Source: Parasponia andersonii (lineage: Eukaryota; Streptophyta; Magnoliopsida; Rosales; Cannabaceae). Taken from it: DNA of 64,000 nt. Both the position numbers and the translations under genes were made by a program. The stretch is taken from assembly GCA_002914805.1 (NCBI GenBank), contig JXTB01000538.1, positions 1-64,000 on the forward strand, read 5' to 3'. Positions within the stretch are counted from its first letter, which is position 1; every line of letters starts with the position of its first letter. The notes beneath the pieces were generated by a model. It had not been told where the DNA came from, did no database searches, and saw only the letters and a list, made by a program, of their open reading frames with translations. Of the stretch, positions 8,960 to 23,561 are shown in pieces.

Positions 8960-11900
8960 CACTATCTTTCTCTCACAACATTCCAATTCCGATTTCCAGG
9001 TTTATGTCAAGAGCTCTTTATTTCCACACTCTCCATCCTCTTGTCTCAGGTAAAATTATAAATAATTATCCACTGTTGACCGTTGTGTTGAATTCACAAA
9101 TCAAATTAAATATAACAACTAAAATAATGTTAATTTTAATGTTAATATAGGTGGAAAGCACGCTCACAAGCACTTTTAACCCTTCTCAACAATCTTGGGG
9201 CCGACTTCCTCTGCCTTCAGGTCTGGTCTGATCTGTTAGCTCTTTCTTTATTTTGTTACTCCTGTTGTCGCCTATCATATTCATAACTTGACTATCATAA
9301 TCATTGTTTTTTTTTTTTTTTTTAATAATTAGGAAGTTGATGAGTATGAGAGTTTTTACAAACCAAATATGGACACCAATGGTTATTCTAGTATTTATCT
9401 TCAGAGAAGTGGCAACAAGCGCGATGGTTGTGCAATTTTTTTTAAGCCTAACAGGTATATATATATATCTTTTTTTTTTTTTCTTTTTTTCTTCTTCTCT
9501 CTTTTCTTTTTCCATGGAAAGAAACAATACATTATTGACACAGTCAAGTCAATAATCCACTGCGTCGTTCAACACACTTATATGTGTATCCAATCTTTTC
9601 CTATGTCACAAATCAAGCAAATAAAATCGGGCGGAAGAAATGTTTAAGGTGAATTTTTCTACTAACATCTATGTGGGAGTTGGAATGAGTATGCTCATAA
9701 ACTGCAACCTACTCTGGAGTTGCATCTCTCACATCCTGTTGCTCCGTTTGCTAGATGTAAGACGGTATTTGAACCGTACAGTTGGACTATCTGCGGATTA
9801 TGATTTTTCAATATCGATGATGGTGTTGTGCCTGTTTAATGACCCTTCTTGCACTTAATTCAGTGCAGAGTTGATTTTACAGGAGAATATAGACTACAAT
9901 GATCTCTTAAACTCCATTCAAAATGGAACCCTATTATCTGATGATATACAAAATGATGAGCAAGCTACTGTAAATAAAGATGCCACAGTAAAAAGTGGTA
10001 AGTTTTTCTTGCTATTGCCATTGAATTTGTATTTTTATGGTTTGATATGCTGTTTTTGAGGTTTATTCTCACAGGGGCAGTTCAAATTTGGATCAACTTT
10101 TATAGGACAGATTGATTAATAATAATAGTTAACACTCGCTATTTTGCTCCGGCTAAATATTAAATTCTGTAATTTTTCTCTTCAAGAAGGCAGCATAAGG
10201 GTTGGATTTCAGATTAAAATATTAGGATTAGGTATGAAGAATGGGTTTTGCAAGTTAATCTTTAGAACACATATGATCATTGAGGTGGAAGTTAGTTTGT
10301 TGTGTGTGCAGTAAGACAGAGGTTTCATAGTCAAATGGAAGTTTGATCTGTTTAAGTTTTAATAACGGGCCCTAAAGGTGCTAGAATAAATCAAATTTTA
10401 ATTTTTTTTTTATATAAAATAGGAAAAGAAACATGTGATACATAATTTGTTTTCTTCAGTTAATAGAGTTGATAGAATCAATTTGTTCTTTGAACTTAGA
10501 TAATACTCAGTTCCTCTGGAAGCTCGAATCCCCTGTTTTCTACTCGAGTAAATTAGTCTTCATTGAAATAAAATGCAATAACAGGAGGTTCAATCCTTGT
10601 ACATGCTATGTTTGAAACAAACAAATGAGAAAATAGATGAAAGGAAGATATGGTAATCAGAGTTGCCATCATAATCTCGAAATGTAGCTTTAAAATGAAT
10701 TATGAAGCATCTAATGCAATACTCTTAGTAAATATCTTTCCATCCTTGAGCCGCCACTCCTAGCTAATAAAAGACTATGTTTGTAATTTCTTACCGTGTA
10801 TATATTCCCTTGTAGTTCCCTTCCCGTCCTTTCCCTCTCCCCGACTCCTCTTTGTTTTTCTTTTTTTTTTTTTTTTGGTCTCTTCCTCTTTTGCTTGTTT
10901 TTAGTTTTCATGTATGCCTTTTCATGTGTGACACTTTTGCCTGTTGAAGATTAGTTACTGATGGAACGGTTTGCTGGCAGCTTAACTTTTCTGGTTCTGT
11001 CTTCAGGTTCAACACCAAAAGATACTCCTCAGGAACGGGGAGATCCAAATGATCCTTGTGTGAGACTAAAACGTGATTGTGTTGGTATTATGGCTGCATT
11101 CAAACTTAAGGGGTCTTTTAATCATATTGTTATTGTGGCAAACACACATCTTTATTGGTACAGTGTTTGAATATTATTCCATGCTGTTATTTATTTGGTT
11201 TGGCCTATATTTGGACGAAGTACTGTAGTGGTTGAAATAAACCAATGTCTCCTCTACTACAGGGATCCAGAATGGGCTGATGTCAAGCTTGCGCAGGCTA
11301 AATATCTTTTATCGCGTTTAGCTCAATTTAAAACACTAGTAACCAACAAATTTAAGTGTGCATCTTCACTAATTGCGGCTGGTGATTTCAATTCAACCCC
11401 TGGGGATAAGGTTCGTAAACACTGAACATTCATTTCTTGATCCAATTGGTTTCATCTTTTGCTTGGCTACGCTCTGCTTCCATTTTCCCATTAGTTTGTA
11501 TCCATGCGTTTGTGTCTCTTTTAATTGGAAACAAACGTTAATCGTTAGTCTTGCCTGATAACATATCTTAATTTCGTTTCTTCCAATAATTGCTTTCTGG
11601 ACTCCTAATTCCTAAAGAGGAAATGCTGGGAATCAGCAACATAGTACTCAATTTGTCAACCATTTAAGCTCACTGTCAGCTTCTATTTTCTTTTTTTTTT
11701 TTTTTGTATTTTATGTGCTTGATTTCAGAATTTTGTGTTTTCTTTGGTTCGCCTTATTGTTTCTTCATATGTATTGCACCCCATAGGGCCGCATCCAAAC
11801 TATTTACCAAATGTCTTAAAGAGATAGAAGACCTTAAGCAGCAATTGTGTAAGCTAAATTGTTTGTCCTTTAACTGGATGTGTAGAACTGTAGTTCAACG

Positions 11901-12375
11901 GAGGAATAGAGCATTGCCTTCTTTGGTACTTTTCTTCCGAGTTCTTTTGTAAACGTGTCTTGGCAAACTCTTTTCATTCCATTCTCATCTATGGAACAGA
12001 GGCATGTTAAATGCGAGAATAAGTATTCTTGCATTTGTTCTGACATTTCTAGTGTTTCAGGTTTACCAATACCTTATTTCAGGCACCACATCCTCTCCCT
12101 TGGAGACGATTAGAGGTCTTGAAGATGTGCCTATTCCGTTACGCAGTGTGTATGATTTTACAGTGGGAGAACCAAAGTTTACAAACTGCACGCCTGACTT
12201 TACCAATACTCTAGATTACATATTCTTTTCCACTTCTGACTGCATAAAACCAGTGAGCTTGCTTGAGCTTCCAGAATCAGATTCATCCGATGTTGCGGGA
12301 GGACTACCAAACTCAAGTCACCCAAGTGATCATATACCAATAGGTGCTGAATTTGAAATTTCCAGTTCAGTATAG
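8540..12375 (+). CDS. HESP: CCR4-type deadenylase, HESPERIN/CCR4 homolog 4 family (440 aa, 8 exons)
   Basis: Exons: 8540-8872, 9000-9049, 9151-9220, 9333-9454, 9864-9997, 11007-11157, 11263-11410, 12061-12375. The 440-residue product has an exonuclease-endonuclease-phosphatase fold from about residue 100: FRLVSYNILAQ (101-111), catalytic Glu in FLCLQEVDEYE (Glu152), KRDGCAIFFKP, CVGIMAAFKLK, NTHLYW (282-287), AGDFNSTPGD (326-335) and HPSDHIPIGAEFE (SDH 425-427). Arabidopsis HESPERIN (CCR4 homolog 4) is a poly(A)-specific, rhythmically expressed nuclease; role here is by homology. The first 43 residues are Arg/Ser/Thr-rich with few acids and may be an organelle presequence, or translation may start at Met43. 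A run of seven Asp (about residues 85-92) precedes the nuclease domain. Introns 5 and 7 are longest. Confidence 0.94.
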
Positions 12376-14150
12376 TTCTGCCTCAAAGAGCAACATTTGC
12401 ATTCCAACCATAAGAAATGTAATCGGCTTATGCGATTATTACTCTAGGTGAATAGAACCGACACATGTAAAACAGAGGTTCATGTTTTAGTTTAAGGTTT
12501 TCCGTTAAATTGCTATTTTTTTAAAGACTATTTTCATAAATCTAAGAGGTGCTTGTTTACAATTTCAAAACAAAATTTTGAGGCATATTTATTTATTTAT
12601 TTATTTACAAAAAGGAAGGGGTTTCTAACAAAAGTCCCTGTTGGAGTTCCAAAAAATTGAAAAGTTTTTTTAACCAAATAGTTGAATTTTGGAGCATAGT
12701 TTGCAAAATGATTATTTTTTAAATACTGTCAAAAAACAGACAAATTTTGAAAAATATTTTTAAAAAGTATTGTTAAAAAATGATTAAATTTTGAAAATTA
12801 ATTTTAAAAATTATTTTTCATATTTAGTATTCCAAAATATACTGATTTATTTAATAAAAAATTGATTAACTAGAAAAAAGTTATTGATCAAAATAAAATT
12901 ATAGACCGTCATTTATTAAATAGGTGTAAAATCGATTATTTTTTTAAATTGGTACGAAAAAGGCAATTTCTTATAAATACTCAAAAGTTAAAAAAAAAAA
13001 CTTAAGACGTGCTGAATTTTTTGAAAACTCTTCTATTTACTTTGAAAAGGTATCATTTTGAAAAATATATTTAGACAAAAACTAATTTTCAAAAATATTA
13101 TAAATACCACCTCTTACTCCTAAATATTTATTTTTAAAAATAATAGGGGGAATTAATGCAATTATTAGATATAACTAATATGATCATTTTAAGTGATTTG
13201 ATCAGTCTTCTCAAGTTAAAAATACTATTTGCCTAAATATTTTTAAAATTAATTCTTTTCTAAATAAATTTAACACTTTTGAAAGTAATTTAAAATCCAA
13301 AATTTTTCATTTTATTTTTGAAACTTTACCGTATAAAATCAAGTTGCCTCAAAACGGAAAGAGTAATCGGAATTAACCGCTTTACTTTTACATTATTTTC
13401 ATAAAGAATCACTCTTTTTTTTCCAAAAATTTTTATTAGTCGAAGGAAATAAAAGAATTACGTTTCAATTTCATTGACAATCAGAAAAGAAAGTGAAAAA
13501 AGGTAGTGTATAATATAGGGTTGGGTTGGAAAACGTAATATTGTCAATATAAATAGAAAGGAAGAGGGAAAAAAGAAAGAGGAAGAAGAAAAATCGTACT
13601 CGTATCATATCGTAGGCTAACAAGTCTGTGAACAAGGAAATAAGAAGAGGAAGCAGAAGAAGAAGAAGAAAAGAAGAAAAAAAGAAGGAAACGAAGGAAG
13701 GTCTGCAGCCATAGCCAGCTTCAGCCTAGAGAGAGAGTCAGATAGTCATAGCCATAGCCATAACCGAATCTCTGCTTCTCCTCCGTCCGTCCTTCCGGTG
13801 AGTTAGTTGCCTCATTTCTTTTAATTTGCACTCGTTCTACTCAATGCTCCTGTATGTGGATATTTCTGGATCTACCTTTTCATTATTTGTGTTTTCTCTG
13901 TTTGTCTGTCTCTCTATTCTATTCAAATTACATGTTTGGAATTGGAGCCGTCCCTCCTAAATAACACCCTACCCTAGATGATACCCTAGATTTTGAGGAT
14001 GCTATTTTGCTTACATTTATATTTGTATTTGCATTTTTAGGGCTTTAAGATAAGGAGACTGTCTCTCTGGTCTGTTGAACAAGACTNCAAGCACAAAAAA
14101 AAAAAAAAAAAAAGAACTAAATAAAAGCGGTGGTGGGATGAGCTATTATT
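12376..14150 (+). promoter_or_regulatory. HESP 3' region, AT-rich spacer and BTAF1 promoter/leader
   Basis: About 12376-12600 is the HESP 3' UTR. About 12600-13500 is AT-rich DNA with frequent TTTTTAAAA words and no visible gene. A TATA-like TATAAATA lies at 13548-13555, followed by a purine-rich GAA/GAAG leader. A donor at 13798 (ttccg|gtgagt) and an acceptor at 14040 (tttttag|gg) suggest a 243-base intron in the BTAF1 5' UTR. One ambiguous base (n) occurs at 14087 and a poly-A run at 14095-14113. Confidence 0.5.
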
Positions 14151-17100
14151 ATGGCCCAACAATCCTCTCGTCTTCATCGTCTACTCACTCTTTTGGACAG
14201 TATCCTTTCATGTTTTATGTTTTCTGTTTTCTGTTTTCTGTTTGTTTGTTTTAATGTTTATGCTAATGCTATTGCTAATAGCATTATTAATGCTATTGAA
14301 TTTCCCTTAACGAATATCTTTTAAAAAAAGCCGGTTCCTCCCAGTCCACAAGATTCACCGCTGCTCGCCAGATTGGGGAAATTGCCAAGTCACATCCTCA
14401 AGATTTGACCTCTCTTTTGAAAAAGGTCTCTTCTTCTTCTGTACTTGTTCAATTTTGTATGTAATCTAACTCAGTTTCAATATATTTTTTTTTTGTCTTA
14501 CTTTGCCTTTTTCTACATCAGGTCTCTCACTATCTTCATAGCAAAAACTGGGATACGAGGGTCGCCGCTGCTCGTGCTCTTGGTGCTATCGCCGAGAATG
14601 TTAACCACACATCTTTGCCTCAACTTTTTTCTTCTTTCAAATCAAAATTGTCCCACTTTGGAATTTCTGATATATCCCAAGATTTGCTTGCGTTGCCTGA
14701 TTTTCATTCTAACATTCCTGGCATCTCTTTTACAAGGTCTTTATATTCTATTTTTCTTTCCCTTTTTTTTTTTAGTTTTCATTTCAATTTTTCTTCTCAA
14801 TAAGTCTTCTCTCAGGTGATACTGTTTTCATTTTCTTACAATTGTTAATTTTTTTTTAAAATCTACAACAGCTTTAATATCGTCAAAGTACTCGAGTTTG
14901 GTGCTCTATTGGCATCTGGAGGACAGGTATTGGGCATACTTTGTTGTTTGTGTACATCTCTTTACTTTCTAACTTTTCTTTTATTGTTGAATGATAGTTC
15001 ATGTTCATAGTGGCGCTCAATTATGTTATTGATTATATCTAACCCCAATCCTTATTTAAGGAAAATGTGTTTATCCTTAAAAGCATTTTCCAATTTGGTG
15101 TAATCTATTCTTTGGGATAAAGAACATTTCAGTTTGTTTTAATTCTTTGTGCTGTATGCATGTCACTGGACCTTGTTGAACTATTTTTGAACTCAGGAGT
15201 ATGATATTGCTAATGACAACATGAAGAACCCAAGGGAAAGGCTGGCTCGTCAAAAACAAAATCTCCGGCGACGTCTAGGTCTGTTGTTTAATGCTTTCAT
15301 GGCTTTATGAATGTTGTGATAAAGCAAAACCTGAATTTTCTACTGAACAAACTTCTACTTGGCACCTTTTAAGGACCCTGATACCCAATATTCTACTTGG
15401 TAAAAATGAACGTGGACACTAGATTTCTAGTTTTTCTTGCAAGTCTTATTTCAGGCTTCCTAATGGATGATAGATATGTTTCTTTTTTTAAATTCTAAGT
15501 TACTTGCATATTTATTTTCTTTGCGTTGGGAGGGGGAATTCGAACTCAGAACCGTCCACATTGGGAGGACATGTGGTTACTACTAGGCAGACACTCGCAA
15601 CCACATTTTATTTTTCTGTTGGCAGATTTCTTGTCTGTCCTTTTTGTATTCTTCTTCTCTTTTTTTTTTTTGGTTTAAATTTTTAATTGAGAAAAGTTTT
15701 GTTCTTGTTTAATAAAATGACCAAATGAAAGCAATAAAATGTTTCTAAAGAAAAAACTCAAACAAAAAATGCCTCATCATTGTGGATTGTTGTCTTGGTT
15801 CCTAGTTATCTGCTAAATATAAATACCTTGCTTTCACCTTTTATTCAGTTGACAATTCCCTTTCCTTTTTATCTTTTCACTGGTGAGATTGTTTATGCAG
15901 GATTTAAGTAATTGCTTAGTATCTGTCATTATAGTTGTTGTGGCCTTTGTATTTTGTCATGTGTCATCAAGGTGGTGTCCATTATTGCCTTCAATGTGAA
16001 AGTGAAGCTCATTGTTTATGCAGGCTTGGATGTATGTGAGCAGTTCATGGATGTAAATGATATGATAAGAGATGAAGACCTTATTATGCAGAACTCCCAT
16101 GGGAATGGGATAAATCAAAGAGTATATGTACCACGTAATATACAACGATTAGTTGCAGATATGGTTCCAAGTATCATGTCTAAAAGGCCTAGTCCAAGGG
16201 AAAGGAATCTTTTAAAACGAAAAGCAAAAATAAGTTCAAAAGACCAAACAAAAGGATGGTCCGAGGACGGGGATTCAAGGGTGTCATCTGCACAAAATGT
16301 GACGCTGCAGAAGGGCTCAAGTACTGATCCACTAGGTTCTAAAAAGGTATTCATGCTAAATAATCTGTCATTTCTTTTTTATTTATCCTTTTATTGCTCA
16401 ACAATTTGCTTTTTCACCTTGAGGCACTATGAAAAATATTGGTGGAACTTCAGGAGTATTGATTCTGTCTTGTGGTACACAGTAATGTGGGATTATATTC
16501 ATTTGGTTTAGAAAAGCTTGATTGAAAACGTATCTGATTTAATTCTTTATGTGTGGACCAATTTGCAAGGAAACTGTATGTTTCATTTTGAACTTTAGTT
16601 ACAATGCACTCGGAAGCTTAAAACATTTGATTTTTCTTTTTCTTTCTTCTTATCAACTAGTTTGTGGTATATAACTATATGGAAACTCAAAAAGGTACCT
16701 GATTATCCAGGCATTTTCTTAGCAGATAACTTTCACAACCAAAATTCCNCCCCCCCAAAAAAAAAAAGAAAAAAAGAAAAACTGCAAAAAATGCATCAAG
16801 AAATGTGATTAAACATGTTTTTCTTGTAAGAAAAATGTGATTGTGTTGGTTCTGAATGGTCTTTCTACCAGCTTGAGGAGCCGGCTACTAATGATTGGAG
16901 CTTTTTCAATTTGGATTTCGTCTTTTTTTGCTTGCCAGTTGTCAATGCATTGAAGTTTCTCATCTTCTCATTTCATTTTTGATTGGCAATTAATTTGACT
17001 ATTGACTCTCTTGCCTCTTTTAAGCTGTATGTAAGAGTACTAGATTTTTCATTTCCATGTTAATTTTTTACACAGGCACCTGTGGATGTTAATGACGATG

Positions 17101-20100
17101 AAGACAACTTTGAACATGAAAGGGATGGGTTTTGGCCTTTCCATAGCTTCGTTGAGCAACTACTACTTGATATGTTTGACCCTGGTAAGCCTATAATTTA
17201 TTATTGTTGAATTAATGTACGAGTAATTTCTTTTACGATTTTGACAATAGTTGTACCTTTTCTATTGTAATTATTACAATTTTAATATTAAGTGTTGTTG
17301 TTGGTGCTATTATTGTTATTATTACAATCATTTTTGCTAGCACTACTGTTATCTTTAATATCATTACTATATTACTTACACTGCTAGTATTCTTATTATT
17401 TTTGCTATTGTCATTGTTATCATATTTCTTGTTGTTGCCGTATATTGTTAATGTTGTTGTTGATGTAATGTTGTTATCATTATTGTTGTCGATGACGATG
17501 CTATTTCTGCTTTCTTTTGGGGACTTTGCGGTTGCTGCTGCATCTAATTCCTTGTTTGGGCTTCATATCATGTTATTTGTTTTCTTCATTTATCCTTCGG
17601 CTACCCTTTATTTTCAGTTTGGGAAGTTCGACATGGAAGTGTGATGGCTCTAAGGGAAATTTTAACCCATCAAGGTGCTTCTGCTGGAGTATTTATGCCT
17701 GACTTGAGCATGGATGGCACACAGTTTTTTCATTTAGAAGATGGATCTGTGTTACATAGAATGAAGAGAGAAAGAGAAAGAGAGATTGATTTGAATATGC
17801 AAGGTCCAACAGAGGAGTTTGAACCAAATCCGAAAATGCCAAAGTTTTCAGATGTATCATCTCCATGGATGGATACAATGGTCGTTGCCAGCAATGATTG
17901 TAACCCTGACATCAGCATAAAGGTTGAAGATGGTAGGTGTGATTTGCCTTCTGAGCCAATTATTGACTTCTCCAATGTTAGTTCTGTTAAGGTGGAGCCA
18001 GATTCTTACCTTGATACTACATCGTATTCAAGTAAAGAAGTTGTTGAAACAACTACGTTGAAGGATTCCTCCAGCATTAAGGAAACGGATGTGATGAAAA
18101 ATCTCTCTGAAAATTGTGAGCTAATGAACTGGATTAAATTGGGTAGGCATTCTTGGCTTAAGAACTGCCAATTTCTTCAAGAATGTGCAGTCCGCTTCCT
18201 GTGTGTTTTGTCACTAGACCGGTATGCTTTTGTTGTCCTTTTGCGTGTTCTAGCTTAAATATAGTTTATTGTTTTACATATATCGTAGTTATCATAACTT
18301 TGTCTTTTCTAGTGTGCTTCTCATTGGAATCTTCCATGCCTGCTCTAATGATACATTTTACTCTTGTATTGTTAAATTGCAGTTTTGGAGATTATGTATC
18401 TGATCAGGTTGTTGCTCCAGTACGGGAGACCTGTGCACAGGCATTAGGTGTTGTCTTCAAGTACATGCATCCCACTTTACTACATGAAACATTGAATATC
18501 TTGCTGGAGATGCAGGTAAATTTCATGTAAGCACATGCTTTTTATTTCTTTTAAGTGCTACAGATTTCTGGTTGTTAATTTTGGTTTTCCCTATTTTTAA
18601 TATTCCATTGAAAATTTTTTTTATGTTTCTGATATTTTTTTATGTTCAGTGTAGACCAGAGTGGGAGATTCGCCATGGAAGCCTGTTGGGTATCAAGTAT
18701 TTGGTGGCTGTGCGGCAGGTAAATGTGTGTTCCTGGCATTGAGTGATAATTTGGATATGCTATAATGAAGGTTCCTTCATGCATTGGTTGATGAGACATC
18801 TTGGTATTGGCCTTTGCTCTTCTTGTTTCTTCTCCTCCTATAGTGATTGGTTGTAGATCAACTGAGCTTTAAGTTATAATCTATTCGACAACTGTCTTTC
18901 CACCCAACATTGCATAGACACATGATGTTACCCAATTTCCATAAGATACACCGCAAAGGTGATGAAAAAACTTGAGGGCTTTCGACAACTGTCTTGCCAC
19001 CCCACATTGCATAAGCACATGGTATTACTCAATTTGCATAAAATACACCACAAAGGTGGCAGAAAAACTTAAAGCCTTTGTCCTTCAATCTAATCTTAGG
19101 TGTTAATACACCACAAAGGTGACAGAAAAACTTAAGGCCTTTGCCCTTCAGTTTAACCTTAGGTGTTAACTGTTAATCCTCCAATGAGCCTACGCCCATG
19201 CAAACACTTCTAGTTTTCAAACATTTACATTCAATGTCTACTTATAATTTTTCAATGAGTGAAAATGATTAAGCGTTAATCAAATAGAGCATAGAGTAAG
19301 ATGGGGGTTCTTATTTGAAATTGTGAGTTTAATGGCAATTTTCTGGGTTGTTTGGTCGGAAGAAGATGAGCTGGGTTAGTTATCTTAGTGGGAAAAAAAT
19401 CAAGTTTTTTGCTTCTCTAGGCTTCAGTGGAAAATGAATTTAAATACTTTCTGCTTTCTTTAATTTCTCCGTCGTAAAGACAATATGTTTATGGGTGTTT
19501 AGTTTTTTGTTTGTTATTCAGTTTTTGTTTCACTTTATTATTTGTTTTTGTCATTGAGGATGTGTCATCCTCTCTCCTTGATTGTATTTTAGTTTTTGAT
19601 CTTTAATAAAAGGTCTGTTCCTTATTTTAAAAAATGAAATCAAATATAACAAAGAGGATTTTTATAAAACAATCGAGTATAGATGACATGGAAGTCAAAT
19701 TGGGATTTCATTGTCATTATAAATCTGAGAGAAACTAAATCTCCAATTCCAGTTGACATAGTTGGATTCTATAGAATTGCTTGAACAAATTGAAAAATAT
19801 GTGATCATCAAAATTAAAACAAATAAGAGAATAGAAAATGATAATAATTTGAAAACTGGCCTATGGAGGATGCAACTTTTGTTTTTTAGTCCAATGAAAG
19901 GATGCTTGAAAAATGGATCTTTGAGTTTGTTTCCCTTGAGTTTTTTGTTGCCTTCATCAGTATATGATATATATTTGTGTTAATAATTTAGAAACTAGCA
20001 GCCAAGCAAGGTATAAATCGCTGAGAAAACTGTCGTGATGCTGCGAGACACCTTTGCTTTTCTTTTTCTTTCTAATTTAATTGAAATTTTTTTGGATTAC

Positions 20101-23100
20101 TGTGACTCTGCTGAGTGGATTACGTTTAAAGCATTCAGGTTATGGGGGTGCATACCAGAATGATATTAAACCTATAATCAAGTTTTGTGTATAGCTGCCT
20201 GTGTTTTTTGGTAGTTTATGATTTCTTCTATGGTTTGTCCATAGGAGATGCTTCATGAATTGCTTGGACGTGTTCTGCCTGCGTGTAAAGCTGGGCTGGA
20301 GGACCCTGATGATGATGTTCGAGCTGTAGCAGCCGATGCTTTGATACCAATGGCAGCTGCAATTGTTAGTCTACAGGGTCAAACGTTGAATTCCATAGTA
20401 ATGCTACTTTGGGACATACTACTTGATTTGGATGATTTAAGTCCATCAACTAGCAGGTAACTTTTATGAGTTAAGTTTGTTAATGTTTTTCTTTTGCTCC
20501 TGCTTTCTGTTGTACTTTTGTATATAAGCTAGTGTATCTATTTTACCAAAGAAAAAAGGTTAGGGGGACAAAAAATTGTAGGCTTTAGTCGCAAGTGACT
20601 TAATAAAGCTTTTCATTGATGTTTTGAGTTTGAAAAAGTAAGAAAGAAATTTTCTTTAAGCATAAATGTTACCCACTGGGAAAGGAACCATGGGATTTAC
20701 CTTTTCACATAATATTCTGGAAGGTGGTGTTCTTAACATTTTTCAAGTGTTAGTTACAGTGAGTAGTGTTATACTGCTTGATGATGAGTAACTTCTACTG
20801 GGTCAGTAATGGATATCTCTTCCTCTGAAGTTCTCAAGTTTCTTCCGAAATGAGCTCCACACTAACTCTTCCTTTGTTGCTTCGCAACCTTCTCCAACCA
20901 TTTACCTGTTTCTTACAACACACGCTGTTACCAGTCACTTTTCTGTGGATAGTATCCGAAGTGGATGGCTGGTCATCACATTTCAGTTGCCTCACTGTGA
21001 ATGTTCTGGATCCTTAAGGAAATCTTGAGACTCCTACCAGCTGCTCTCTCTCTCTCTCTCAAGGAAAAAATTCTAAGGGAGTAACAAATTTGTATTTTTG
21101 CTACAAAAGGAAAGAAAATGGAACAAAAACAGTGGCTAAGGGGTTGTTTGGTATCATAACTAAAAGATGGTTTTTTGTTTTTAAAAATAGAAAACTGTTC
21201 TCTAAGAACAAGTAAGGATGTTTGGTATTATTCTCTGAGAACAGTTTTTAAAAACAGAGTTAAAGAAAACAGAAAATTCATAGAACAACAAAATGTTGTT
21301 TTCAATGTGTTTTCTTAATCTTCTCTTTTTCTAAAAGGAAAAGTAAAAATTCTTTTATATGACTTTTATTTGCACATTTTCTCGTAACTTTCTCTTTCCT
21401 CACTCTCTCGTTACCTTCTCTCTCTTCATTTTCTCAATTCTCATTCTCTCTCATCACTTTCTCTCTCCTCATTCTCTCCCATTATTTTCTCTCTCCTCAT
21501 TTTATTCTATCACTTTTTTTCTTATCATTTTCTATCCCATTATTTTTTTAATCACATTATATCTCCCTATTCTCTATTGTTACTTTGTTTTTTATAACTT
21601 TTTATTTTTATTTTCTATTCCTATATATTCTTATCACTTTCTCTCTCTCATGTGTTTTCATTAGTTTTTTTTTCTTCGATCTTTTTGAACACTTTTTATT
21701 TCTCTATTCTCTCTTTTCATTTTCTCTGTTATTATAGTCTTTCATTACCTTTTCTCTTGTGACTTTCTCTCTCCTCATTCCCTTACTTGAATTTATCTCT
21801 GATCAATCTCTCTTGACTTTTTTTCTTTAAATATTTTTTGTTATAATACAAATATGATTTTTTATATTCATATAAATTTTTTTCCCTAAAACATGTTTCT
21901 CTAGAATATTTGCCAAACACCCATTGTTTTCTAAAAACATTATAAAGCAATTTTTGTTTTCATTTCTGAAAACATAACTCTGAAAACAAAAAACAATGCC
22001 AAATAGGCCCTAAGTTTTTAAAGTCTCAGGAAAGAGCAATCTAAATGCTTTCGCCATCTTTAAATTTCAACAAATGATGTACGTCGAAGGAAAAACTCCG
22101 TTGTATCCGAAGAATAAAGAACTAGTAGCACAGTTATACTCTGGGCTAGAAAGCTGCTAGTATATGTGGGAATACCTCGTGCTAGTAAGGATGGCATTCC
22201 CCTAGCTTTGACTGTCCCCCAAATTATACCAGTCTACTCGTGTCACTGAAGTTCTCTAGAATACTAACAATCCAAAAGCTCTTCTACTTACCGTTGTCCA
22301 TTTCCTGTCTTAACATAATAACATTAGGGAGGGCATCCAAGTCCTATTACTCTATCAATATGTTTATTGTGGTGGTTTCACAGTATGGTGTTTCCATTAC
22401 ATGGTCATTTTCTCCGAGAGGAATGTTGCCTCAGGTGTCCTCTTTTTGAGGCATTGATGCGTGTCTAAGCAATGTCCCTCCTTGAGTGCCTCTAATAAAT
22501 ATTTGTTTTTGATGACAGGTTAATAGTCTTGCTTGGTTGTGACATGATTTCACTTTTCTGCATTCCTTCTAAACTTCATTGCAGTAAATTCATAATTTTA
22601 AAGATCTTTTAAAAACATGTTATGCACTTGCAGTGTGATGAATTTGTTGGCGGAAATCTATTCCCAGGATGAAATGATGTTGGGAAAATTGACATCAAAG
22701 GATAACCAAGTGTTTGATCTAAATGAGCTAGGTTGCATCGATGATATTGGAGGAGTGAATCTGCAGGAAAATCCTTTTATGTTAGCAACATTGGCACCAC
22801 GTCTATGGCCATTTATGAGACATAGTATCACATCGGTCCGTTATTCGGCTATTCGCACTTTGGTAAATTTCTCTTTGCTCGGTCTATTTTAAATTGTTTA
22901 ATCCAATCATATTAGGTGCATGAATTTATCTTGAGAAACATTATCAGCGAGTGTAGTTCTGCCTAGGGTTTTCGTTAGACTCTTCTTCATATGTTCAGCC
23001 ATTTTGTATTTATGTGTGCCAGGAATATACTTTTTTTCTTCTTAATTTCTTTAATTTTCATTTGTATAGGAGCGACTGCTCGAAGCTGGGTATAAAAGGA

Positions 23101-23517
23101 ACATTTCTGACCCTGCTAGTTCTTCGTTTTGGCCTTCATTTATATTGGGTGATACGCTTAGAATTGTTTTCCAAAATTTGCTGTTGGATTCAAATGAGGA
23201 AATTTTGCAATGTTCTGACAGGGTTTGGAGGCTTCTTGTTCAGGTATTTGTTTTAATTTTGAATTGTGATCATACAATTATTTTTTCAATTAAATTCGCA
23301 AATTTCTCTTTTCATCTTTTCTGTGAAGTTCTCTGTTTTCTGCTTTCATAATAATATGTAAGACATAATGACAAAATCAGTGTTTTCTTGTGTGGCATAA
23401 CTAGTTTTGGTATTTTGGCAAACAGTCTAAGACTTTTTTACTGGTATTATCTTTTATGCTACCACCAGGTTTTGAATCCCTAACCTTGGACAGCAATATG
23501 GTGTTGATGAGCTGCCC

Positions 23518-23561
<44 letters not shown>

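Noticed and set aside
11790..11940. Possible extra exon in HESP intron 7
   Set aside because: It is less AT-rich and partly open, but the conserved protein reads straight from GDK at 11410 to VYQYL at 12061 with nothing missing.
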